Of a stretch of DNA of 9,062 nucleotides, positions 1-6,112 are shown piece after piece (within the stretch, counting starts at the first letter, position 1; each line of letters starts with the position of its first letter). Origin of the DNA: JALZEG01 sp046263255 (lineage in GTDB: Bacteria; Actinomycetota; CADDZG01; WHSQ01); assembly GCA_046263255.1 (NCBI GenBank), contig JBHELD010000065.1:1-9062 (forward strand), given 5' to 3'. Under the pieces are notes generated by a model. It searched no databases. It saw nothing but the letters and a program-made list of their open reading frames with translations, and was not told the DNA's origin. Both the position numbers and the translations under genes were made by a program.

Positions 1-1
1 T

Positions 2-1045
2 TCCTCCCCACCCACCCCGCCTGCGGACGCTCCGTCGGCCCGGTCCGGCGACCATTCCAAGAGGGGCATCATCTCGCCGCTCGTCCGCCGGCTCGCCGAC
101 GAGCACGACGTCGACCTCGACGAGATCGAGGGCACCGGCACCGGCGGCCGGATCCGCAAGCAGGACGTCCTCCGCTACGTCGAGCAGGGCAAGGCGCGCC
201 GGGAGGCGCGCCCGGCGGCCTCGGCCGAGCCCGCTCCGCGCCGGGAGGAGCCCGCGCGCCGGGAGGCGCCGCCGCCTCCGCCCCCGCGCGAGGAGGCGGC
301 TCCCGCAGCCGCACGAGAGGGCGGCGCCCGCGAGGAGGTCGTGCCGTGGTCGAACATCCGCCGGCGCACCGCCGAGCACATGGTCGCGGCGCACCTCGAG
401 ACCGCGCGGGCGTGGAACGCGGTGGAGGCGGATTGGACGAACGTCGTCGCGCTGCGCAACCGGGCGAAGGCGCGGTTCCGCGAGCTCGAGGGCTTCAACC
501 TCACCTACATGCCGTTCCTCGCACGGGCGGTGTGCGAGACGCTGCTCGAGATGCCGGAGGTCAACGCGACGTTCGACGAGGAGCAGCAGGCGAACGTCCT
601 GAAGCGCTACGTCAACCTCGGCATCGCGGTCGCCCTCGAAGGCGGCGGCCTCATCGTGCCCGTCGTGAAGGGCGCCGACGAGAAGAACCTGGCGGGCCTG
701 GCGCGCGCCGTGAACGACGTCGCGACCCGGGCGCGGACCAAGAAGCTCTCGCCCGACGACCTGTCCGGCGGGACGTTCACGATCACCAACCCCGGCCCGT
801 TCGGGTCGATCATGTCCGTGCCGATCATCCCGAGGGGGCAGACCGCGATCCTCGCCTTCGAGGCGATCCAGAAGCGCGTGGTCGTCACGGACGACGACGC
901 GATCGCGATCCGCTCGATGGGGTTCCTCCCGATGTCGTGGGACCACAGGACGATCGACGGCGCCGAGGCGGCGAAGTTCCTCGCAAGCCTGCGCGAGCGC
1001 ATCGAGACGACGGACTTCGGCCAGGAGCTGTCGCAGTACCTGTGA
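2..1045 (+). CDS. Dihydrolipoamide acyltransferase E2 component of a 2-oxoacid dehydrogenase complex, 5'-truncated
   Basis: This is the E2 core of a 2-oxoacid dehydrogenase complex in the cytoplasm. It moves an acyl group from a lipoyl arm to CoA. The reading frame is open from base 2, so the start and the N-terminal lipoyl domain lie outside the window; 347 residues are visible. Residues about 19-61 form a peripheral subunit-binding domain (starting KRGIISPLVRRLA and including GTGTGGRI), which docks E1 or E3. An Ala/Pro/Arg/Glu-rich linker follows (about 64-112). The catalytic acyltransferase domain (about 113-347) has TFTITNPGPFGS and the active-site motif DHRTIDG, with His at about 315 (codon 944-946) and Asp at about 319. 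The E1 genes downstream look branched-chain specific, so this is probably BkdB/BkdC-like, but E2 alone does not prove substrate. The stop overlaps the lipB GTG start. Confidence 0.93.
   Translation, partial: SSPPTPPADAPSARSGDHSKRGIISPLVRRLADEHDVDLDEIEGTGTGGRIRKQDVLRYVEQGKARREARPAASAEPAPRREEPARREAPPPPPPREEAAPAAAREGGAREEVVPWSNIRRRTAEHMVAAHLETARAWNAVEADWTNVVALRNRAKARFRELEGFNLTYMPFLARAVCETLLEMPEVNATFDEEQQANVLKRYVNLGIAVALEGGGLIVPVVKGADEKNLAGLARAVNDVATRARTKKLSPDDLSGGTFTITNPGPFGSIMSVPIIPRGQTAILAFEAIQKRVVVTDDDAIAIRSMGFLPMSWDHRTIDGAEAAKFLASLRERIETTDFGQELSQYL
194..268 (+). repeat. Short direct repeats in the E2 interdomain linker
   Basis: The 11-mer GCGCCGGGAGG occurs three times, at 196-206, 238-248 and 256-266. 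Two of the copies extend to an identical 15-mer (194-208 and 254-268). They encode RRE-containing units of the flexible linker between the subunit-binding and catalytic domains. E2 linkers are usually low-complexity Ala/Pro-rich, so this is probably internal slippage or duplication inside the gene and not a separate element. Confidence 0.5.
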
Positions 1046-1752
1046 GCGCCACCGGATCCCCCGCCCTCACCGCTTCCTGGCTCGGCCGGGTCGAGTACCC
1101 CGCGGCCTGGTCGTGGCAGCAGGAGCTGTACCTCGCGCGCCTCGACGACGAGGTGGGCGACGCCCTGATGCTCCTCGAGCATCCGCCGACCTACACGCTC
1201 GGGCGGCGCGGGACGAAGGAGGACCTCGTGTACGGCGACCGCGAGCGGGCGACGCGAGGGATCTCGCTGTACGAGGTCGATCGCGGGGGCCGCGCGACCT
1301 ACCACGGGCCGGGCCAGCTGGTCGGCTACCCGATCCTGAACCTCGGTGACAGATACGACGTCGTCGCGTACCTCCGCAAGCTCGAGGAGGTGCTCATCCG
1401 CGTCGCCGGCGCCCTGGGCGTCGACGCTCACCGTGACGCCGAGCACACCGGCGTGTGGGTCGGGTCGAACAAGATCGGCGCGATCGGCGTGAAGATCACG
1501 CGCGGGATCAGCATGCACGGGTTCGCGTTCAACGTCGCGACCGACCTCTCGATGTTCGACGGGATCGTGCCGTGCGGCATCCGTGACCGCTGGGTCACGT
1601 CCGTCGCGGCCGAGACCGGCCGGGTGCGGCCGCTGAAGGAGGTCGCGACGCTGGCGGCGGAGCACCTCGCGGAGGTCTTCGGCCGAACGCTCGTGTGGAC
1701 GCATCCCCGCTCGTTGCGCGGCCGCGCGCACGTATCGGCCGGCGCGCTGTAG
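1042..1752 (+). CDS. lipB: Octanoyltransferase LipB (lipoyl(octanoyl) transferase)
   Basis: LipB transfers octanoate from octanoyl-ACP to the target lysine of lipoyl domains, the first step of endogenous lipoate synthesis. The predicted protein is 236 aa, a normal size. Three family signatures are visible: RGGRATYHGPGQLVGYP (about 81-97, conserved His88), SNKIGAIGVKITRG (about 142-155, catalytic Lys144) and GIVPCGI (about 174-180, catalytic Cys178). The Lys/Cys pair is the known catalytic dyad, so the enzyme looks active. The GTG start at 1042 overlaps the E2 stop. A CAGGAG at 1022-1027 is a distant possible ribosome site, so coupling to E2 translation is likely. The same frame is open far upstream, but that part is only a shadow of the E2 gene. 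The product can act on the lipoyl domain of the E2 encoded just upstream. Confidence 0.96.
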   Translation: MSATGSPALTASWLGRVEYPAAWSWQQELYLARLDDEVGDALMLLEHPPTYTLGRRGTKEDLVYGDRERATRGISLYEVDRGGRATYHGPGQLVGYPILNLGDRYDVVAYLRKLEEVLIRVAGALGVDAHRDAEHTGVWVGSNKIGAIGVKITRGISMHGFAFNVATDLSMFDGIVPCGIRDRWVTSVAAETGRVRPLKEVATLAAEHLAEVFGRTLVWTHPRSLRGRAHVSAGAL

Positions 1753-1781
1753 CGACTACGAAGAGGTCGACGAAGAAGGCG

Positions 1782-1787
1782 AGGAGG
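1782..1787 (+). promoter_or_regulatory. Ribosome binding site that sets the E1 alpha start
   Basis: A perfect AGGAGG lies 9 bases before the ATG at 1797, in the 44-base gap after lipB. It supports 1797 over an in-frame ATG at 1695, which would lie inside lipB and add a basic 34-residue N-terminal stretch not expected for this family. Confidence 0.75.
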
Positions 1788-1796
1788 AACGGCTCT

Positions 1797-2804
1797 ATGG
1801 CGAAGGGAAAGGACGTGCACACGGATCTGGGTCTGAAGGAGGAAGACCTGGTCGAGATGTACCGGTACATGCTGATGGCGCGCCTGTGCGACGAGCGCCA
1901 GTGGGGGCTCAACCGGCAGGGCAAGGCGCCGTTCGTCGTGCCGGTATCGGGCCACGAGGCGGCCCAGGTCGGCTCCGCGTGGGCGTTCGAGAAGGGCAAG
2001 GACGTCTTCTGCCCCTATTACCGGGACCTCGCCCTCGTCCTCGTCGCCGGGTTCACGCCGAAGGACGTCTTCCTCGGCCTGTTCGGCAAGAAGGACGACC
2101 CGTCCTCGGGAGGGCGCCAGATGCCGGCGCACTGGGGGAGCCGTGAGCGCAACATCATCACGGGGTCGTCGCCGATCGCGACGCAGTGCCTGCACGCCGC
2201 GGGCATAGCTTTCTCGAAGAAGCTGAAGAAGGAGGACGCGATCGTCGGCACCTGGTTCGGCGAGGGCGGCACCTCGGAGGGGGACTGGCACGGCGCGATG
2301 AACTTCGCCGGCGTCCACAAGCTCCCGCTCGTCTTCGTCTGCGAGAACAACCAGTACGCGATCAGCGTCCACGAGAGCAAGCAGGTCGGGGGCCGCGTCT
2401 ACAAGAGAGCCGAGGGCTACGGCTTTCCCGGGGTCGAGGGGGACGGCAACGACGTGCTCGAGTCCTACCGGCTCACGAAGGAGGCCGTCGACCGGGCCCG
2501 CGCGGGCGAGGGCCCGACGCTGATCGAGCTGCGCACCTACCGGCACTACTCCCACACGTCCGACGACGACGACCGCACGTACCGCAAGAAGGAAGAGGTC
2601 GAGGAGTGGAAGCGCAAGGACCCGATCCCGCGCTTCGAGTCCTACCTCAATTCGGTCGACGTCCTCGACGACGGGAAGATCGCGGAGCTGCGGGAGCAGA
2701 CGAAGACCGAGGTCGACGAAGGAGCCAAGGCGGCGGAGCAGTCCGACTTCCCCGATCCGCTGACGGCGGGTCAGCACGTGTACGCGGATCTGGAGGTGGG
2801 GTAG
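1797..2804 (+). CDS. bkdAA: Branched-chain 2-oxoacid dehydrogenase E1 alpha subunit (BkdAA-like)
   Basis: This is the thiamine-diphosphate-dependent E1 alpha subunit, 335 aa. With E1 beta it decarboxylates a 2-oxoacid and passes the acyl group to the lipoyl arm of E2. The ThDP/Mg motif starts at GEG (155-157) and runs to NN (184-185). GEG in place of the common GDG is also seen in branched-chain E1 alpha. CPYYRDLALVL (72-82), SGGRQMPAHWG (104-114) and ITGSSP (121-126) closely resemble remembered Bacillus BkdAA, which supports 2-oxoisovalerate dehydrogenase over pyruvate dehydrogenase. SHTSDDDDRTYR (252-263) matches the active-site loop and keeps its His. A good ribosome site precedes the ATG. 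The E1 beta gene starts 4 bases downstream. Acetoin or pyruvate dehydrogenase E1 remains a less likely alternative. Confidence 0.93.
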   Translation: MAKGKDVHTDLGLKEEDLVEMYRYMLMARLCDERQWGLNRQGKAPFVVPVSGHEAAQVGSAWAFEKGKDVFCPYYRDLALVLVAGFTPKDVFLGLFGKKDDPSSGGRQMPAHWGSRERNIITGSSPIATQCLHAAGIAFSKKLKKEDAIVGTWFGEGGTSEGDWHGAMNFAGVHKLPLVFVCENNQYAISVHESKQVGGRVYKRAEGYGFPGVEGDGNDVLESYRLTKEAVDRARAGEGPTLIELRTYRHYSHTSDDDDRTYRKKEEVEEWKRKDPIPRFESYLNSVDVLDDGKIAELREQTKTEVDEGAKAAEQSDFPDPLTAGQHVYADLEVG

Positions 2805-2808
2805 CGAC

Positions 2809-3792
2809 ATGGCCGAGAAGAACGTCGTACAGACGATCCACGACACGCTGCAGGAGGAGATGCGCCGGGACGACCGCGTGGTCGTGCTCGGCGAGGACGT
2901 GGGCGCGCGTGGCGGCGTGTTCCGCGTGACGATGGGGTTCCTCGACGAGTTCGGCGAGGGGCGCGTGATCGACACGCCGCTCGACGAGTGCCTGATCGCA
3001 GGCGTCGGCATCGGGCTCGCGCTCGACGGCATGCGCCCCGTCGCCGAGATGCAGTTCGCCGACTTCAGCTTCCCCGGCTTCAACCAGATCATCCAGGAGG
3101 CCGCCCGCATCCGTTACCGGTCGAACGGCGACTTCGGCGTGCCGATGGTGATACGCGCGCCGTGGGGCGGCGGAGTCCACGGCGCGCTCTACCACTCGCA
3201 GTCGGTCGAGGCGTTCTACGCGCACGTGCCGGGCCTGAAGGTCGTCGTTCCTTCCACCCCGTACGACGCGAAGGGCCTGCTCCTGCAGGCGCTCGACGAC
3301 GAGGACCCGGTCGTCTACCTCGAGCACAAGAAGACCTACCGCCTGATCAAGGGCGACGTCCCCGACGAGCGCTACACGATCCCGCTCGGTCAGGCGGTCG
3401 TGCGGCGCGAGGGAACCGACCTCACGTGCGTCTCGTACGGCCTCATGCACCACTACTGCGTCGAGGCCGCCGAGCGTCTGTCGGGCGACGGCCTCGAGGT
3501 CGAGGTCGTCGACCTGCGGTCGATCTTCCCGCTCGACATGGACACGGTCCTGCAGTCGGTCGCCAAGACGAGCAAGGTGATGGTCGTCTACGAGGACAAC
3601 AAGTTCCTCGGAGTGGGGGCCGAGGTCGCGGCGCAGATCGCGGAGAAGGCGATGTTCGAGCTCGACGGGCCGATCGTCCGGATCGGGGGGCCGCACGTTC
3701 CGGCTATGCCGTTCTCGCCGCCGCTCGAGGCGTGGTTCATGCCCGACGTGGACGGGATCGAGCAAGAGATGCGGAAGCTCGCGGAGTTCTAG
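2809..3792 (+). CDS. bkdAB: Branched-chain 2-oxoacid dehydrogenase E1 beta subunit (BkdAB-like)
   Basis: This is the E1 beta partner, 327 aa, which completes the ThDP site in an alpha2beta2 heterotetramer. The N-terminal pyrimidine-binding domain has LGEDVG (27-32), IDTPLDE with the cofactor-activating Glu60, and the conserved YHSQSVEAF with His129, followed by PSTPYDAKGLL (148-158). The C-terminal transketolase domain (about 200-320) includes VVDLRSIFPLD and GGPHVPAMPFSPPLE. HGALYHSQS, together with the EHKKTYRLIKGDVP segment (about 172-185), is very like branched-chain BkdAB sequences. GGAGGT at 2792-2797 is the likely ribosome site for the ATG at 2809. The gene sits directly after E1 alpha, and lipA begins one base after its stop. 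Confidence 0.94.
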   Translation: MAEKNVVQTIHDTLQEEMRRDDRVVVLGEDVGARGGVFRVTMGFLDEFGEGRVIDTPLDECLIAGVGIGLALDGMRPVAEMQFADFSFPGFNQIIQEAARIRYRSNGDFGVPMVIRAPWGGGVHGALYHSQSVEAFYAHVPGLKVVVPSTPYDAKGLLLQALDDEDPVVYLEHKKTYRLIKGDVPDERYTIPLGQAVVRREGTDLTCVSYGLMHHYCVEAAERLSGDGLEVEVVDLRSIFPLDMDTVLQSVAKTSKVMVVYEDNKFLGVGAEVAAQIAEKAMFELDGPIVRIGGPHVPAMPFSPPLEAWFMPDVDGIEQEMRKLAEF

Positions 3793-3793
3793 C

Positions 3794-4807
3794 TTGCCTC
3801 CGCAGACCGTTATCCCCACGATCAAGACGCGCGAGGCGATCGAGCGCGACCTGAGGCGCGGCACGCCGATGCACCAGGCGCCCGGCCCCGGCGCGCCGCG
3901 CCGGCAGCGGCGCCCGGAGTGGCTGAAGGTCCGGGTGAAGACGGGGGAGAACTTCGCGGAGCTGCGGAGCATCATGCGCGAGCGCGGCCTCCACACCGTC
4001 TGCGAGGAGGCCGCATGCCCCAACATCTACGAGTGCTGGGAGGCGCGCGAGGCGACGTTCCTGCTGTGCGGCGACCTCTGCACGCGCCGCTGCAGCTTCT
4101 GCGACGTGATGACGGCGAAGCCTCAGCCACTCGACCCGGAGGAACCGGCGAAGATCGCCGAGGCCGTGCGCTTGATGGGGCTAAGCTTCGCCGTCGTCAC
4201 GGGCGTCGCGCGCGACGACCTCGACGACGCGGGCTCGGCGCACTGGGCGGCGACGGTCCGCGCGATCCGCGCGGCGATGCCCGAATGCGGCGTCGAGATC
4301 CTGATCCCGGACTTCAAGGGGCGGCGCGAGGAGCCGCGGGCCTCGCTCGAGCGCGTGATCGCGGCTGGGCCCGACGTCCTCGCGCACAACGTCGAGACGG
4401 TCAGGCGCCTGCATCCGTCGATCCGCCCCGGCTTCGGCTACGACGCGAGCCTCGATCTGCTGCGGTGGGCGAAGGAGATCCGGTCCGACCAGGTGACGAA
4501 GTCGAACCTGATCGTCGGGATGGGCGAGCGCGAGGACGAGGTCTACGAGGCGATGCGCGATCTGCGCGCGACCGGCTGCGACGTGCTGACGATCGGCCAG
4601 TACCTGCAGCCGAGCGTCTCGTGGCACCTGCCGGTCGACCGCTGGGTCGAGCCGGCGGAGTTCGCGCGCTACAAGGCCTACGGCGAGGAGGGGCTGGACT
4701 TCGCGTGGGTCGAGAGCGGCCCGCTGGTGCGGTCGAGCTATCACGCAGGGCGCCAGTTCGAGAGGGCCGCGGAGAGGCTGGGCGAGAGGCTCGCCGCCGG
4801 GGGCTGA
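3794..4807 (+). CDS. lipA: Lipoyl synthase LipA (radical SAM)
   Basis: LipA inserts two sulfur atoms at C6 and C8 of protein-bound octanoate, using S-adenosylmethionine and two 4Fe-4S clusters. The auxiliary-cluster motif CX4CX5C is at C70/C75/C81, and the radical-SAM motif CX3CX2C is at C96/C100/C103 (CTRRCSFC). The C-terminal RSSYHA motif (313-318) supplies the serine known to bind the auxiliary cluster. PDFKG, HNVETV and LTIGQYLQPS are also family signatures. All catalytic residues seem present. The start is uncertain. TTG at 3794, one base after the E1 beta stop, gives 337 aa. ATG at 3869 would remove a Pro/Arg-rich leader of 25 residues and still leave the whole catalytic core. Neither start has a strong ribosome site. 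An additional Cys92 lies just before the SAM motif, where Actinobacteria usually have Gly. Confidence 0.96.
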   Translation: MPPQTVIPTIKTREAIERDLRRGTPMHQAPGPGAPRRQRRPEWLKVRVKTGENFAELRSIMRERGLHTVCEEAACPNIYECWEAREATFLLCGDLCTRRCSFCDVMTAKPQPLDPEEPAKIAEAVRLMGLSFAVVTGVARDDLDDAGSAHWAATVRAIRAAMPECGVEILIPDFKGRREEPRASLERVIAAGPDVLAHNVETVRRLHPSIRPGFGYDASLDLLRWAKEIRSDQVTKSNLIVGMGEREDEVYEAMRDLRATGCDVLTIGQYLQPSVSWHLPVDRWVEPAEFARYKAYGEEGLDFAWVESGPLVRSSYHAGRQFERAAERLGERLAAGG

Positions 4808-4830
4808 GCCCGGCCGGATCTCGCCGCGCG

Positions 4831-4852
4831 CCGTCGCCGCCTTCGGCGTCGG
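4831..4852 (+). terminator. GC-rich hairpin after lipA, possible terminator
   Basis: The arms CCGTCGCCG and CGGCGTCGG flank a CCTT loop and can form 8 base pairs with one T-T mismatch. The hairpin begins 23 bases after the lipA stop and is the only sizeable hairpin I noticed at a gene boundary. It has no T-run, so it is not a classical intrinsic terminator. U-less hairpins are proposed in actinobacteria, but in DNA this GC-rich chance hairpins are common. Confidence 0.35.
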
Positions 4853-4858
4853 TACAGT
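4853..4858 (+). promoter_or_regulatory. Possible -10 element for a leaderless transporter operon
   Basis: TACAGT fits the actinobacterial TANNNT -10 pattern. It ends 6 bases before the GTG at 4865, so transcription would begin at or next to the start codon. No Shine-Dalgarno sequence is seen before that GTG, which agrees with a leaderless message. No convincing -35 hexamer is present at the usual distance. Confidence 0.4.
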
Positions 4859-4864
4859 CGACGT

Positions 4865-5290
4865 GTGTCGATCGGGCGGCTGACGATATTCACGGCGGCC
4901 GCCGCCGTGATGCTGGCCGCGTGTGGGGGCGACGACCGCGCGGCCCCCTCGGCGACTCCGTGCCCGCCGCATCCGGCGGTCGCCGTCCCGCGGTCGTTGC
5001 CGCGGGCGCTCGACCAGACGCATCACGGCGAGGTCGTCGACGTCGGCCGCCGGGGGGGCTTCAGCGCGGTGACCCTGATCTCCGAGGCGACGGTCGTCGA
5101 GCTCTATCCGCAGCTCGCGCGCGGCCTGATCGAGGGCGGCCACGAGATCCTCGCCGGGGACAACGAGGGTTTCGAGGCGGAGATATTCTTCGGCCTCCGC
5201 GATGGAAGGACGGGGAGGTACGTGCTTCGAGAGGGCCCCTGCCGCGACGAGGTCACCCTCCACATCCTGTGGGAGGACGCCAAGCGGTGA
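4865..5290 (+). CDS. Small lipoprotein of unknown function leading the ABC transporter operon
   Basis: I do not recognise a family for this 141-aa protein. It begins with a short basic region, a hydrophobic segment (about 6-18) and a lipobox LAAC ending at Cys20, so it is probably a lipid-anchored protein outside the membrane. A spacer rich in Ala, Pro and Asp leads to a small folded part (about 50-141) with several beta-like stretches (GFSAVTLIS, EAEIFFGLR, EVTLHILWE). Cys33 and Cys126 could form a disulfide. The GTG start is chosen because it directly precedes the signal peptide; no ribosome site is visible and translation may be leaderless. Its TGA overlaps the GTG of the permease gene, so it is almost certainly co-expressed with the importer. 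An accessory or sensing role for the transporter is inference only. Confidence 0.82.
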   Translation: MSIGRLTIFTAAAAVMLAACGGDDRAAPSATPCPPHPAVAVPRSLPRALDQTHHGEVVDVGRRGGFSAVTLISEATVVELYPQLARGLIEGGHEILAGDNEGFEAEIFFGLRDGRTGRYVLREGPCRDEVTLHILWEDAKR

Positions 5291-6093
5291 CGAGGACCGG
5301 GATCCGCCGCCTGACGATCGTCCTGACCTCCCTCCTCCTCCTGGCGCCGCTCGCGTTCATGGTCGCGGGCTCGCTCCGGCGGCCAGGGCTTCCGCCCCCC
5401 GACGGCTTCGAGCTGCTCCCCGATCCCCTGCACGCGCGCAACTACGCGGACGTCTCGCTGTTCGTGCCGATGTGGGACTACGTCAGGAACTCGCTGATCG
5501 TGGTCGGGGTGGCAGTTCCGGTGACGGTCCTGGTCGCGTCGTGGGCCGGCTTCGCGATCGCGACCGCGGCGCCGCGGACGCGGCGGCTGCTGATCGGGCT
5601 CTCGCTCGTCTGCCTCATGGTCCCCGTCAGCGCGCTGTGGGTGCCGCGCTTCGTGATCTTCGAGTCGGCGGGCCTCCTCGACTCGTTCGTCCCGCTGATG
5701 CTGCCGGCCCTCATGGCGACGTCGCCGTTCTACGTCCTGCTGTTCGCGCTCGTGTACTCGCGCATCCCGCGCGAGCTGTACGAAGCGGCGGCTCTCGAGA
5801 GGCTGGCGCCGTTCGCGGTCTGGAGGAGGGTCGCGTGGCCGCTGGCGCGTCCGGCCGCGTTCGCGGTCGCCGTCCTCGCGTTCGTCTTCCACTGGTCGAA
5901 CTTCGTCGATCCGCTTCTCTATCTCTCGGACGAGAGGCTGTTCACGGTCCCGCTCGGGCTGCGGTCGCTCCACGCGCTCGAGCCCACCCTGTACCCGATC
6001 CTGATGGCGGCTTCGGTGATCGTCACGTTCCCGGGGGTCGTCGCGTTCCTCCTGGCGCAGAGGGCGTTCTTCGGCAAGACCGTCGGGATATGA
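5287..6093 (+). CDS. Carbohydrate ABC transporter permease, MalG type
   Basis: This is an inner-membrane permease of the CUT1 (MalFG-like) class, 268 aa with about six predicted membrane helices (roughly 8-28, 68-92, 102-122, 132-158, 190-210, 235-258). The cytoplasmic EAA loop, which contacts the ATPase, is at 166-190: YEAAALERLAPFAVWRRV followed by PLARPA. The usual invariant Gly of EAAxxxG is replaced by Arg172 here. The start is GTG at 5287, overlapping the stop of the lipoprotein gene, with GGGAGG at 5271-5276 at good spacing. The open frame extends much further upstream through lipA, but that part does not resemble protein and is a high-GC shadow. Its partners are the binding protein, ATPase and second permease that follow. 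A sugar substrate is likely from the family but not defined. Confidence 0.92.
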   Translation: MTRTGIRRLTIVLTSLLLLAPLAFMVAGSLRRPGLPPPDGFELLPDPLHARNYADVSLFVPMWDYVRNSLIVVGVAVPVTVLVASWAGFAIATAAPRTRRLLIGLSLVCLMVPVSALWVPRFVIFESAGLLDSFVPLMLPALMATSPFYVLLFALVYSRIPRELYEAAALERLAPFAVWRRVAWPLARPAAFAVAVLAFVFHWSNFVDPLLYLSDERLFTVPLGLRSLHALEPTLYPILMAASVIVTFPGVVAFLLAQRAFFGKTVGI

Positions 6094-6112
6094 GAGAGGG
6101 AGAAGCCCAGCG

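Noticed and set aside
346..1041. Upstream extension of the lipB frame through the E2 gene
   Set aside because: The translation is low-complexity and overlaps the E2 catalytic domain. LipB similarity begins only after 1042.
1695..1796. Longer E1 alpha start giving a basic 34-residue N terminus
   Set aside because: It would overlap the lipB end by 58 bases and has no ribosome site to compare with the AGGAGG before 1797. The extra residues are not expected in this family.
1753..1796. Possible promoter in the 44-base gap between lipB and E1 alpha
   Set aside because: Only a ribosome site is visible. There is no -10-like hexamer, so co-transcription is simpler.
1428..3110. Long minus-strand open frame of 560 codons opposite lipB, E1 alpha and E1 beta
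   Set aside because: It lies opposite three genes with clear family motifs, its translation is rich in Arg/Val/Asp/Leu with no recognisable domain, and long antisense frames are expected in DNA of this GC content.
2647..4026. Minus-strand frame of 459 codons opposite E1 beta and lipA
   Set aside because: No domain or signal is recognised, and it is opposite well-supported coding sequence. It is a mirror of the high-GC codon bias.
3919..5286. Upstream extension of the MalG-type permease frame through lipA and the lipoprotein gene
   Set aside because: The extension is Arg/Gly/Ala-rich and overlaps the strongly supported lipA in another frame. The permease start at 5287 has a ribosome site and a membrane-protein N terminus.
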